The translations under genes were made by a program, and so were the position numbers. The notes under the pieces were generated by a model, which did not search any database, was not told where the DNA came from, and saw only the letters and a list, made by a program, of their open reading frames with translations. A stretch of 64,000 nt of DNA, taken from positions 62,001 through 126,000 of the forward strand of contig NZ_JAEHFJ010000011.1 in the NCBI RefSeq assembly GCF_016406085.1, written 5' to 3'. Shown here one piece after another: positions 45,151-54,836 of the stretch. How positions within the stretch are numbered: the first letter of the stretch is position 1; each line of letters opens with the position of its first letter. The DNA is from Aureibaculum flavum (GTDB lineage Bacteria > Bacteroidota > Bacteroidia > Flavobacteriales > Flavobacteriaceae).

Positions 45151-47208
45151 ATGAAAATAAATATCAAGAGTTTTTTAATTGTTTTATTTGTTTTGATCTA
45201 TTCGCTGAACTCGCATTCGCAAATAGATTGGAAACAGATTAAAACTTCAAAAGATCTAGTTGAAAACTATCCCGAGGTTGTAAAAAATTTGTTTAATGAA
45301 TTCAATCTAGATTATTTAGGTCTAGAAAAAGTAAAGGCATCTTATGAAAAAGGAAGTTTAGTTGAAGCTTGTAATCGGTTACTAGCCTATTATAAAACGA
45401 GTAGCACAGGGCAAAAATTAAGAAGAGTGCAACCTGTAAAGACAGATAGAACTAATGCTTATGCAGATACCATATTACAAAATATTTTTACCATACAAAA
45501 TGTAAAAGGGCAAGTGCCTTGGGGTAAAGATGGCCATAGAGATTGGTATTATACTGGCCCCAATCAGGATAAAGAATGGGCTTATCTTTCCAATAGACAC
45601 GAACAATTGGACAGTGTGTTTGTGGCTTATCATAACACAGGTAATCCTAAATATCTGAATTATTTAGATTTGTTTTTAAGAGATTTTATTATTAAAAGTC
45701 AGCCTTATCCAGCAAAAAAAACATGGGGAGCAATATGGAGAGGTCTTGAAGTTTCCTTCAGAAGTAAGGAATGGACACGTATTTTTTATGGATTGATCAA
45801 TAATAAACAAATATCTCCTGCTACACAATTATTAATGTTAAGTAGTTTACCTGACCATGCTGATTACAACCGTAATTACCATATGAAACATGGAAACTGG
45901 TTAACTATGGAATTGTCTGCTTTAGCTGAAGTAGGAGCTAAGTTTCCTGAATTTAAAAAATCTGATGAATGGTTAAATTATGCCATTAAGCAAATGACTC
46001 AAAGTATAAAAAGTCAAGTGTATCTTGATGGTGTTCAAAATGAGCTTTCTGCACATTATCATTATGTAGCGTGGAATAATTTTGAAGAATTTAAAACTAC
46101 TTGCGAATTAGCAGGTAAAAAGTTACCAAAAGTGTTTACGCAAACACTTGAGAAAATGATAGATTATACGGCTAAATCAATGAGACCAGATGGTTTTGGG
46201 CCTTTAAATAATGATAGTGATCTAGATTATAATCGTGATGTAATTTTAAAAAAGGCTAAGATTTATGGTCGTCCAGATTGGGAATTTATTGCAACAAACG
46301 GTGAAAAAGGTATAGCTCCAGAAGGTGGTAGTTCTTTTTTTTATCCATGGGCGGGACAAATGATATCTCGAAGTAATTATAATATAAATGCACATTGGTC
46401 ATTTTTTGATGTAGGACCTTGGGGAGCAGGGCATGAGCACAATGACAAGTTACATCTATCTGTGTCAGCTTATGGCACAGATCTATTGGTAGATTCAGGT
46501 AGATTTGCTTATACGGGCGAAGTTGCTAAAAAATTCAGGGCTTATGCTATTGGCAGTGAGGGGCATAATACCGTTGTTATAGACCATTTCGGACAATCTG
46601 CAGGGCCTTCTGTGGTTTCAGAGAGTTTAGATAATAGTGCCTATAAAATTACAGAAGCTTACGATTTTGCGACCAATTCGTTTGATAAATATAAAAGTAT
46701 TGAAGGGGTGGTAAAGCATCAACGTTCTTTATTATATGTTCGTGGAGATTTTTGGGTAGTGGTAGATAGAATTATTACGGATAGACCTAGACATATAGAA
46801 ACATTATGGCACTGGCATCCTGATTGTAACGTCGAAAAAAATAAATCAGTAGTTCGAACAAATAATGTCAATGGTAATTTAGCAATTATACCAGTTGGAA
46901 AACACAATTTTAAAATAAAAATAGTTAAAGGTCAAGAAAAGCCTAATATTCAAGGTTGGTATAGCCCAATGTATAACATGTTTACTCCAAATAGTACAAG
47001 TATCTATAGTGTAGATATTAATACCAGTGCTACTTTTGTGTGGATACTGCAACCATCCAAAAATAAAGCATCCTTATTAAAAGCAAAAATTATTTCAGAA
47101 AATGAAAATGCGATTAAGATAAAGGTGAAATCAAAAAATGTTACCTATAAATTAGAAATCCCTTATTACAATAGTAATGATCTTAATTTAGAGAAAAAAG
47201 TTAATTAA
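45151..47208 (+). CDS. Heparinase II/III-family polysaccharide lyase
   Basis: The 685-residue exported lyase (signal peptide about 1-23) has an N-terminal (alpha/alpha) toroid (about 50-370) and a C-terminal heparinase II/III beta-sandwich (about 385-680). Probable catalytic residues are Asn249 in HGNWLTMELSALAE, Tyr303 or Tyr305 in SAHYHYVAW, and His428 in GAGHEHNDKLHLS, followed by TDLLVDSGRF. This set fits the PL12/PL15/PL17/PL21 group, which cleaves heparan-type, alginate or related uronates by beta-elimination. Sequence by eye does not choose the family. It lies between DUF2264 and the susC promoter region and likely makes oligosaccharides in the periplasm. Confidence 0.87.
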   Translation: MKINIKSFLIVLFVLIYSLNSHSQIDWKQIKTSKDLVENYPEVVKNLFNEFNLDYLGLEKVKASYEKGSLVEACNRLLAYYKTSSTGQKLRRVQPVKTDRTNAYADTILQNIFTIQNVKGQVPWGKDGHRDWYYTGPNQDKEWAYLSNRHEQLDSVFVAYHNTGNPKYLNYLDLFLRDFIIKSQPYPAKKTWGAIWRGLEVSFRSKEWTRIFYGLINNKQISPATQLLMLSSLPDHADYNRNYHMKHGNWLTMELSALAEVGAKFPEFKKSDEWLNYAIKQMTQSIKSQVYLDGVQNELSAHYHYVAWNNFEEFKTTCELAGKKLPKVFTQTLEKMIDYTAKSMRPDGFGPLNNDSDLDYNRDVILKKAKIYGRPDWEFIATNGEKGIAPEGGSSFFYPWAGQMISRSNYNINAHWSFFDVGPWGAGHEHNDKLHLSVSAYGTDLLVDSGRFAYTGEVAKKFRAYAIGSEGHNTVVIDHFGQSAGPSVVSESLDNSAYKITEAYDFATNSFDKYKSIEGVVKHQRSLLYVRGDFWVVVDRIITDRPRHIETLWHWHPDCNVEKNKSVVRTNNVNGNLAIIPVGKHNFKIKIVKGQEKPNIQGWYSPMYNMFTPNSTSIYSVDINTSATFVWILQPSKNKASLLKAKIISENENAIKIKVKSKNVTYKLEIPYYNSNDLNLEKKVN

Positions 47209-47694
47209 AGCATAAGTGAATAAACTTCACACTTTTATTAAATAACGTAATCATAAATTAAAAGAAAATAATTAAGAGTTACCCCATATTATTTTTGTCT
47301 AATCATTTTCTCAAGTTAAACAATTATAGCAATTCAAAAATTGATGATAAAATTCAGTATTAGTTATCAATAGGATTTGAAATTTATTCTTCATGTTTTT
47401 TTATGTAAAATGATAAAAAATAGCACAATTTGCTGGGTTTGATACAAATTTACATGTATTTGATACTTAATTATAACCTTAATTCTTTAAGTGAGAATAT
47501 ATTTGTTGGGTAGTATTTAAAATACTATTACTTACATAATTTTAAGTGGAACAATCTAATTCAAAATAATATTAATAAATCCTAAAATTTCAATAATATG
47601 ATAAAATAAAAACAGTCAGATAATACTAACTTAAAAGCAATGCACGAAGCATTGTTAATTAACTAAAAAAAGCGATTAACTAAATGCAAATTTT
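47209..47694 (+). other. Intergenic region with the susC promoter and leader hairpin
   Basis: The 486-bp gap holds the HTCS-type promoter (47439-47505) and a leader of about 180 nt before susC. In the leader, CAATGC (47638-47643) pairs with GCATTG (47649-47654) over a 5-nt loop. No coding frame of note was seen. Confidence 0.5.
47439..47505 (+). promoter_or_regulatory. HTCS-type promoter of susC/susD
   Basis: TTGATAC at 47439-47445 and 47460-47466 is spaced by 21 bp and followed after exactly 31 bp by the -7 box TATATTTG (47498-47505). This is the most complete of the three copies of this layout. No -33 TTTG is present. Confidence 0.82.
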
Positions 47695-50600
47695 ATGAAA
47701 AATCAATTAATATATATCCTTTGTTTCTTTTTATATAGTGCTGGTACTTTTGCTCAGCAAGCCATTACCGTAACAGGAGAGGTTGTTGATGCGGAAACCG
47801 GTTTAACAATACCTGGTGCAAACATTATCGAAAAGGGGACGAAAAATGGAGTAATGTCCGACTTTGATGGTAAGTTTACTATCCAAACAAAAAATAATGC
47901 AACCTTACTATTTAGTTTTATTGGGTATGCAACTCAAGAGGTACAAGTAAATGGACAAACAAATCTTAACGTAGTATTACAAGTAGAAAGTTCATTACTA
48001 GATGAGGTCGTTGTTGTTGGATATGGTACTGTAAAAAAATCTGATTTAACAGGTTCCGTAACTAGAGCAAATATTGAAAATTTTACGCAACAACCAAATA
48101 CGAGTATTGTACAATCTTTACAAGGAGCAGTTACTGGACTGAATGTAGGTGCTGTCACTGGAGCAGGTGGACAACCATCTATTTCCATACGTGGTCGTAA
48201 TTCGCTATCAGGAAGTACAAATCCTTTAATTGTATTAGATGGAATTATTTATCGTGGAAGTTTAATTGACATTAACCCTTCTGATGTAGCTTCTGTAGAT
48301 GTTTTGAGAGATGCAAGTTCTAAAGCAATTTATGGGTCTCAAGCTGCAAATGGTGTCGTTATCATAACTACGAAAACAGGTAAGAAGGCAAAAAAGCCTA
48401 GCTTTAACTTTTCTACTTATTATGCTTCATCTACACCAACAAATCGTTTACACCCTTTAGATAGAGAAGGGTATATTCAAAAAGCCAAAGACATGTTTTG
48501 GGAAGATGCTTATAATGCACCTGATTATACTACGCCAAATACTACTTTTGATCCATCAACTACTTGGGCGGGTCAAAGTCAAATTATTGATGGTTATAAT
48601 GAAGGAACTGATACGGATTGGATGGATTTAGTTACACAAACGCCTTTTATTTATAATGCCAATATTAATATGAGTGGAAATTCTGAAAAAACGGCTTATT
48701 TTTTATCTGCAGGTTATACAGAAGAAGATGGTTGGGCCAAAAATGACACCTATGATAGAATTAATTTACGTGCAAATTTTGATACTCAGGTTACAAGTTG
48801 GTTAAATATAGGGATGCAGACTTTTATGTCTAGTGGAGATTATTCTGGTGCGGCAGCAAATATTAGAAATGCGATGATTCTTTCACCATTGGTAAAGCCT
48901 TACAATGAAGACGGTACAATAAATTATTATCCAGTAGGTAATGATCCTAATCCATTGGCTTCCTTAGAAACTGATAATTTTGATAAACGTTTAAATCTTT
49001 TTGGAAATTTCTCGGCTACTGTTGCAATTCCATATGTTAAAGGTTTAACCTATAAGTTAAGCTATTCAACAAATTACAGAACCCAGAGATATAGTAACTT
49101 TAACCCGAATGGTCAAAATTTTACGGGGTCAGCATCAAAGTCTAATTCAATGACGCAAGATGAAACGCTTGACAATGTATTAACTTATGTAAAAACTATA
49201 AATGATAAGCATAATATAAACGTGACGTTGCTTTATGGTTACGAAGGCAGAGAAGGAGAAGATACAAATGCATCATCATCAGAATTTTTAAATCAGGCAT
49301 TAGGTTATAATAGTTTAGAAGCTGGTAATATTGAAAACCAACGTGTAAGTTCAGGTGCTTGGGATGAAACCAGTCTTTACCAAATGGGTAGGTTGTCTTA
49401 TAAGTTTGACGATAAATATTTAGCAACTTTTACAGTAAGAAGAGATGGCTTTTCAGGCTTTGGTACAAATAAAAAGTTTGGTACCTTCCCTTCAGTGGCG
49501 TTAGGATGGGTTTTAAGCAAAGAAAAATTTGTTAGTGACCTTTTACCTTCGGCTAATTTGCTGAAATTAAGAGCATCTTATGGAGCAAGTGGTAACAGAA
49601 CACTGGGAAGATATGGAACATTAGCAAGTGTTGGTGGAAGTTATCAATATGTTTATGGTGATGGTGGGTCTGCTCAATATGGACAGTCTATATCTTCTTT
49701 AGCTAATAATGACTTAGGTTGGGAAACAACAACTGGTTTAAATGTAGGTTTAGACTTTGGGTTTTTAAATAACCGAATTAATGGATATGTTGAATACTAC
49801 TCAAGTAAAACGGAAGACTTATTATTTAATATTAATATTCCTAGAATTACAGGTTTTGGCTCTATTAGAAGTAATATTGGAGAAGTAGCAAATCAAGGTA
49901 TTGAATTTTCATTAAATACGGTTAATGTAAAAAATGATGACTTTGAGTGGAACAGTTCATTCATTTTCTCTAAAAATAAAAATGAGGTAGTTACTATTTT
50001 AGGTAGAGATGATGATGGCGACGGTAAAGAAGATGATCTAATATCAAATGGTATTTTTATTGGAGAGTCAATAGGTACGATTTATCATTATGTTGTTGAT
50101 GGTAAATATCAAATTGGCGATACAGATATTCCTAGTGGATATAATCCTGGAAATTACAGACTCAAAGATTTAGACGGTGTGGAAGGTATAAGTGGAGATG
50201 ATAGAGAGATTATTGGTTCAACAGAACCTGCATATCGCTTTAGTATATTTAATGAGTTTAAATACAAAAATTGGAGTTTAAGTGCCTTTATTAACTCTAT
50301 TCAAGGGGGTAAAAACGGTTATTTAGGTAATAACAATGCAAAGAAATCTGAATACGGATGGCAAGCACATACTATGGCAACCTTTAATACTGTAAAGGAA
50401 TTCGATTACTGGACACCTTCAAATCCGAATGGAGAATATTCAGGATTGAATTATTTAGATCCTATTGACCCAAATATATATAAGGACAGAAGTTTTGTAA
50501 GGTTACAAGATGTAAGTCTTGCGTATAATGTACCTAAAAGTGTACTAGGAAAATGGTCTATTGATAATTTAAAATTATTTGTTTCAGGTAAAAATTTACA

Positions 50601-50709
50601 TACTTGGACAAAGTGGGGTGGAATTGATCCTGAAACAGGTGCAGGGTATTCACCAGGATCTTATCCAGTCATGAGAAGTTATACAATAGGATTAAACTTA
50701 ACCTTTTAA
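47695..50709 (+). CDS. SusC/RagA-family TonB-dependent outer-membrane transporter (third pair)
   Basis: The 1004-residue transporter has a signal peptide to about FAQ (21), a carboxypeptidase-D-regulatory-like domain (about 24-100: TVTGEVVDAETGLTIPGANI) and a TonB-box region DEVVVVGYGTVKKSDLTGSV (about 103-122). The plug (about 125-225) includes DASSKAIYGSQAANGVVIIT, and the barrel ends in IGLNLTF. It is placed between the uronate-lyase genes and an HTCS promoter lies upstream, so it should import the oligosaccharides these lyases release. It is followed after 11 bp by its SusD. Confidence 0.95.
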   Translation: MKNQLIYILCFFLYSAGTFAQQAITVTGEVVDAETGLTIPGANIIEKGTKNGVMSDFDGKFTIQTKNNATLLFSFIGYATQEVQVNGQTNLNVVLQVESSLLDEVVVVGYGTVKKSDLTGSVTRANIENFTQQPNTSIVQSLQGAVTGLNVGAVTGAGGQPSISIRGRNSLSGSTNPLIVLDGIIYRGSLIDINPSDVASVDVLRDASSKAIYGSQAANGVVIITTKTGKKAKKPSFNFSTYYASSTPTNRLHPLDREGYIQKAKDMFWEDAYNAPDYTTPNTTFDPSTTWAGQSQIIDGYNEGTDTDWMDLVTQTPFIYNANINMSGNSEKTAYFLSAGYTEEDGWAKNDTYDRINLRANFDTQVTSWLNIGMQTFMSSGDYSGAAANIRNAMILSPLVKPYNEDGTINYYPVGNDPNPLASLETDNFDKRLNLFGNFSATVAIPYVKGLTYKLSYSTNYRTQRYSNFNPNGQNFTGSASKSNSMTQDETLDNVLTYVKTINDKHNINVTLLYGYEGREGEDTNASSSEFLNQALGYNSLEAGNIENQRVSSGAWDETSLYQMGRLSYKFDDKYLATFTVRRDGFSGFGTNKKFGTFPSVALGWVLSKEKFVSDLLPSANLLKLRASYGASGNRTLGRYGTLASVGGSYQYVYGDGGSAQYGQSISSLANNDLGWETTTGLNVGLDFGFLNNRINGYVEYYSSKTEDLLFNINIPRITGFGSIRSNIGEVANQGIEFSLNTVNVKNDDFEWNSSFIFSKNKNEVVTILGRDDDGDGKEDDLISNGIFIGESIGTIYHYVVDGKYQIGDTDIPSGYNPGNYRLKDLDGVEGISGDDREIIGSTEPAYRFSIFNEFKYKNWSLSAFINSIQGGKNGYLGNNNAKKSEYGWQAHTMATFNTVKEFDYWTPSNPNGEYSGLNYLDPIDPNIYKDRSFVRLQDVSLAYNVPKSVLGKWSIDNLKLFVSGKNLHTWTKWGGIDPETGAGYSPGSYPVMRSYTIGLNLTF

Positions 50710-50720
50710 AAAATAAAAAG

Positions 50721-52412
50721 ATGAAAATATTAAAATATATATCAATAATTTGTTTGTTTTTTACAATAACTTCTTGTGATGAAGACCTGTTAGATGAAAC
50801 ACCAAAAGACTTTTTAAGCCCTAACAACTCTTTTACTAAATCGCAAGATATTCAGTCTGCATTAAATCATCAGTATAATAGAATTAGAAGCTATAATGGT
50901 GGAAAATATTGGGATTATTCTTATCTCCATTATGGAACTGATCTTGCTCAGTATTCAAGATCTGAAACGGCCTATTTAGGTGATTATAATTCTACTTTAT
51001 TACCCACTTCAGGTATCGTTTCTACATATTGGAGTAATTATTTTCGGATGATTTTCAATTCTAATGTGATTTTGGACAGAATTGAAGGAATTACGTATCA
51101 ATCTCAAGAAGAAAAAGAAATTCACATTGCTGAAGCTAAGTTTTTTAGAGGGTACGCCTATCGTTGTCTAGTTAATCTTTATGGAGGTGTTCCCATTGTA
51201 GAGAAGGAAACTACTTCTCCTCGAAGAGATTTTGTGAGAGCTTCTAAAGAGGCTACGTTGCAATTTGCGATTAATGATCTTGAAGAAGCAGCAGCAGTTT
51301 TACCTAGTGTAGAAGGGGTTTCAGGAGAGGGTAAAGCGAGCAATGCAGCGGCAAGACATTTGTTAACTGAGCTTTATTTGTCTTTAGGGGATCCGGATAA
51401 GGCTATTGCAGCAGCTACGGCAGTAATTGATGATCCTAATATTGAACTTATGAGAACAAGATTTGGTTCTCATTCAGGTGAAGATGGAGATCCTTATTGG
51501 GATTTACACCAAATGGACAATCAAAATAGAAGCAGCGGAAACAAAGAAGGCATTTTTGTTATTCAAGTTGACCTTTCAACAGCTGGTGGTGGTGCCGAAG
51601 ATAATTACAACTATAATAATTCGAATGCCTTAAGTTTTGAGCGTAATTACGGTCCACTTTATTGGCTAATTACAACGCCTGAACCAGAATCTGTTAACAT
51701 TCAATTTGGCCCTACGACACAAGAAGGTGGGAGGCCGGTAGCATTTGTTACGCCAACAGGTCATGTAACCCAAACTGTTTGGGGAAACGGTAATTGGGAT
51801 GTAGATCAAAGAAATAATGAAAGAAATATTCAAAGAGATTGGGTTGTAAACAATCCTAATTCTTCTTGGTACGGTAAAAAAGTAAGTGATTTTCCGCAAT
51901 CTTGGAGAGATGGTTTGAGTGCACAAGATACCATGATGTATTTTCTCCCTTATATAACTAAGGTAACTACTAAAAATGACCATCCTAGTTTTATTCTTTT
52001 AAATGAAGAAACAGGAGAAGTAAATAGTTCAGCAGGTATTACTTATCATGATTGGTATTTAATGAGAGTAGCAGAAACCTATCTTTTAAGGGCTGAAGCT
52101 TATTTAGCGAAGGGGCAAACGCAACTTGCTGCTGACGATATTAACGAAGTGAGAGAACGATCAAATGCTTTACCTATAACGGCTTCGGATGTTGATATTG
52201 ATTTTATATTAGATGAAAGATTACGTGAATTGAATTATGAGGAACCAAGAAGAATGACCTTAAGCAGATTAGGATTACTTGTTGAAAGAACAAGAAAATA
52301 TAATCCATATAGTGGTCCTACTATTCAAGAGTATAACAATTTATTTCCAATTCCATTTGGAGAAATAGAAAGAAATACGTTGGAAGTATTGGAACAAAAT
52401 CCAGGGTATTAA
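50721..52412 (+). CDS. SusD/RagB-family outer-membrane glycan-binding lipoprotein (third pair)
   Basis: The 563-residue lipoprotein (lipobox TITSC, Cys19) is RagB/SusD-like. It starts with DEDLLDETPKDFLSPNNSF, has HIAEAKFFRGYAYRCLVNLYGGVPIVEKE (given here as two blocks around FFRGYAY, about 132-160), and ends with a C-terminal half containing WYLMRVAETYLLRAEAYLAK and ILDERLRELNYEEPRRMTL. It is longer than the SusD at 9540 by about 100 residues, mostly in the middle. It forms the surface lid of the SusC encoded 11 bp upstream and likely binds an acidic oligosaccharide. Confidence 0.92.
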   Translation: MKILKYISIICLFFTITSCDEDLLDETPKDFLSPNNSFTKSQDIQSALNHQYNRIRSYNGGKYWDYSYLHYGTDLAQYSRSETAYLGDYNSTLLPTSGIVSTYWSNYFRMIFNSNVILDRIEGITYQSQEEKEIHIAEAKFFRGYAYRCLVNLYGGVPIVEKETTSPRRDFVRASKEATLQFAINDLEEAAAVLPSVEGVSGEGKASNAAARHLLTELYLSLGDPDKAIAAATAVIDDPNIELMRTRFGSHSGEDGDPYWDLHQMDNQNRSSGNKEGIFVIQVDLSTAGGGAEDNYNYNNSNALSFERNYGPLYWLITTPEPESVNIQFGPTTQEGGRPVAFVTPTGHVTQTVWGNGNWDVDQRNNERNIQRDWVVNNPNSSWYGKKVSDFPQSWRDGLSAQDTMMYFLPYITKVTTKNDHPSFILLNEETGEVNSSAGITYHDWYLMRVAETYLLRAEAYLAKGQTQLAADDINEVRERSNALPITASDVDIDFILDERLRELNYEEPRRMTLSRLGLLVERTRKYNPYSGPTIQEYNNLFPIPFGEIERNTLEVLEQNPGY

Positions 52413-52509
52413 GTGTTTGCAGGTGGTTTTAATTAAAAATATAATTTTAAATCACTTGTAAATTTGAAAACATAAATAGCATAAAACAAATCATTTGAGT
52501 TAGTTTTTT

Positions 52510-52558
52510 ATACCCTATCATATAGTGTTTTTTTAATCACTTCTGGTAGGGTATTTTG
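52510..52558 (+). terminator. Large terminator-like hairpin between susD and the PL8 gene
   Basis: ATACCCTATCA (52510-52520) pairs with TGGTAGGGTAT (52544-52554) with one wobble, and inner AGTG pairs with CACT. TTTTG follows. The lyase start is only 22 bp further on, so the stem probably reduces expression of the enzyme genes relative to susCD. Confidence 0.65.
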
Positions 52559-52579
52559 TAAATATTTTAAAAAGAGCAC

Positions 52580-54745
52580 ATGTATAAAAAAATAATTTTC
52601 CTATTCTTTATCTTTATTTTCGCAAATGGTATTGCTCAAAAAGATTTGGAGAAAATTGAAAAGCGTATTGCAAAAGACCTTATCACAACGTTGAACAGGA
52701 CAGATATGTACTTATATCTTATTGATGCAAATGATGAAGAAACCATAGTAAAGGAAGCCATGAGTACTATTAATAAAGACGGTAGCTGGCCTTCAATTAA
52801 TTATAAAGACCTTAGTCTGACAGGTTATGAGCACAAGTATCATATTCGTAATTTAGTTGTTGCAACTTTAATGTATAGTAAAAAAGGCTCAAAGTATTAT
52901 AAAAATCGCAGCTTAAAACGCACCATTAATAAAGGGTTAAGACATTGGATTGAAAAAGATTATGTTAGTGCCAATTGGTGGCATAATATTGTTTTAGTAC
53001 CAACTTCATTGACAAATATTTTTATTTTAATGAAAGGTGATATTGATTCTGATTTGTTTCAAAAAGCTCAGCCTATTATAAAAAGAGCGACAAAAACTTC
53101 TCCTTGGGCTCGTCAGAGTGGTGATAGAGTTAAAATTTGTAGTGCCGAGGCAAAGAATTATTTACTTACAAAAGACCAAGAAAGTTTTGAAAGCACACTT
53201 GCAGAGATTGAAGATCAAGTTAGATTAAATACAGGTAAAAGAGGTATTCAAAATGATTATAGTTTTCATCATAGAGTACATCGAGAAAATAATACCGCAA
53301 CCTACGGTTTAGGATTTGCGAATGTATGCGTTGAATGGGCATTATTTGTTAATAAAACTAAATATGCATTTTCAGATAAAAAAATAAAGTTCTTAGTTGA
53401 TTTCTATTTAGATGGAATTGTAAAACAAACCGCTTTCGGAAAATCTCCTGAAACGGGTGTGAAAAATAGGGAAATCACTAGGGTTCAGGAGTTTAAAGTA
53501 TATCCAAGTACTGCTGTTGAGAATTTATTAGAAATTTCAAACTATAGAACTGACGAACTAAAAGAAATTATAAACCTAAGAAAAGGAATAATTCAAAAAC
53601 CAACACTTTCCTTTAGTAAGTTTTTTTGGCAATCTGAGTTTTTTGTATTTCAACGCCCAAACTATTTTTCATCGGTACGTATGTATTCTATACGTAATCG
53701 TAATATTGAACTCGCACATAACAGTGAAGGTATTTTTAATCACCATAGAGCTGATGGTAGTAATCATCTTGAAGTAACTGGTGATGAGTATTTTAATATT
53801 TGGCCCGTTTATGATTGGCAAAAAATACCAGGAACAACCATTTTACAAAAGAAAGCATTACCAAGTCAACATCAAGTGCAAAAGAGTGGTTTAACCAATT
53901 TTGTTGGGGCAACTACTGATGGGCTTTATGGTACAGTTGGTTTTGATTTTATTAGTCCACATGACTTTATAAGAGCAAAAAAATCGTGGTTTTTCTTTGA
54001 TGATGAGTATGTCTGTCTAGGAGCGGGAATAGCTTCCAATCATTTTAATAATACTGTTGTTACAACACTGAACCAAAATTTATTGCAGGGTGATGTTCTG
54101 GTTTCTCAAAATAATAAAACACAATCTTTAAAAAAAGGAGATCATAAACTTAGTGATGTTAACTGGGTTTATCATGATGGAACGGGATATATCTTCCCTG
54201 AGCCTATATCAGTAAATTTATCTAATCAAACAGAAAGTGGTCGTTGGTCAGATATTAATTTGCAATCAACTTCACCAAAAGAATTGATTGAAAAAGATGT
54301 TTTTAAATTATGGATTGATCATGGTAAACGACCTCAGGGCGAAAATTTGTGGTTTTATCCAGGGAAAATGGATACAAAAGAGGTTACGTATCAATATATT
54401 GTTGTTCCGACAACAACACCAGAAAAACTTAATCAGCATCAAAACATTAAAATTTTATCTAATAATTCACAGATACAAGCAGTAAAACATATTGGACTGA
54501 ATATGACGCAACTTGTATTTTATAAAGCGGGTAGTATCAAAATAGATGAAGACTTAACTTTATCTTTAGATTCTCCAGGAATAATTATCATAAAAACAGA
54601 CGGTAATAGGGTGAAAGCTATATCAGTCTCTGATCCTTCTAGAAACATGAATAGATTTCATGTAGGTATCACAGACAAAGAAGATATTGTTATTGATTTA
54701 CCTCAAGGTGATGATGCGGGTAGAAGTGTAACAATAAAGTATTAA
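52580..54745 (+). CDS. Polysaccharide lyase family 8-like enzyme
   Basis: The 721-residue exported protein (signal peptide to about IAQ, 20) has an (alpha/alpha) toroid (about 25-340) followed by beta-sandwich domains (about 360-720), the PL8 plan. Candidate catalytic residues are Asn132 in ANWWHN, His230/His231 in NDYSFHHR and Tyr242 in ATYGLGF. PL8 enzymes cut hyaluronan, chondroitin or xanthan by beta-elimination. The DYSFHHR form differs from the usual SFxQH, so the base assignment and substrate are uncertain. It follows susD across a hairpin and precedes the second propeller-GH105 gene by 91 bp. Confidence 0.82.
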   Translation: MYKKIIFLFFIFIFANGIAQKDLEKIEKRIAKDLITTLNRTDMYLYLIDANDEETIVKEAMSTINKDGSWPSINYKDLSLTGYEHKYHIRNLVVATLMYSKKGSKYYKNRSLKRTINKGLRHWIEKDYVSANWWHNIVLVPTSLTNIFILMKGDIDSDLFQKAQPIIKRATKTSPWARQSGDRVKICSAEAKNYLLTKDQESFESTLAEIEDQVRLNTGKRGIQNDYSFHHRVHRENNTATYGLGFANVCVEWALFVNKTKYAFSDKKIKFLVDFYLDGIVKQTAFGKSPETGVKNREITRVQEFKVYPSTAVENLLEISNYRTDELKEIINLRKGIIQKPTLSFSKFFWQSEFFVFQRPNYFSSVRMYSIRNRNIELAHNSEGIFNHHRADGSNHLEVTGDEYFNIWPVYDWQKIPGTTILQKKALPSQHQVQKSGLTNFVGATTDGLYGTVGFDFISPHDFIRAKKSWFFFDDEYVCLGAGIASNHFNNTVVTTLNQNLLQGDVLVSQNNKTQSLKKGDHKLSDVNWVYHDGTGYIFPEPISVNLSNQTESGRWSDINLQSTSPKELIEKDVFKLWIDHGKRPQGENLWFYPGKMDTKEVTYQYIVVPTTTPEKLNQHQNIKILSNNSQIQAVKHIGLNMTQLVFYKAGSIKIDEDLTLSLDSPGIIIIKTDGNRVKAISVSDPSRNMNRFHVGITDKEDIVIDLPQGDDAGRSVTIKY

Positions 54746-54836
54746 ATAGTTATAAGTACAGATTGTAATTATTTATAAATAACAAAAAAATAAAATGTTC
54801 ATTTTTATTTGAACTTAATCCTAAATTGAAAAAGGA

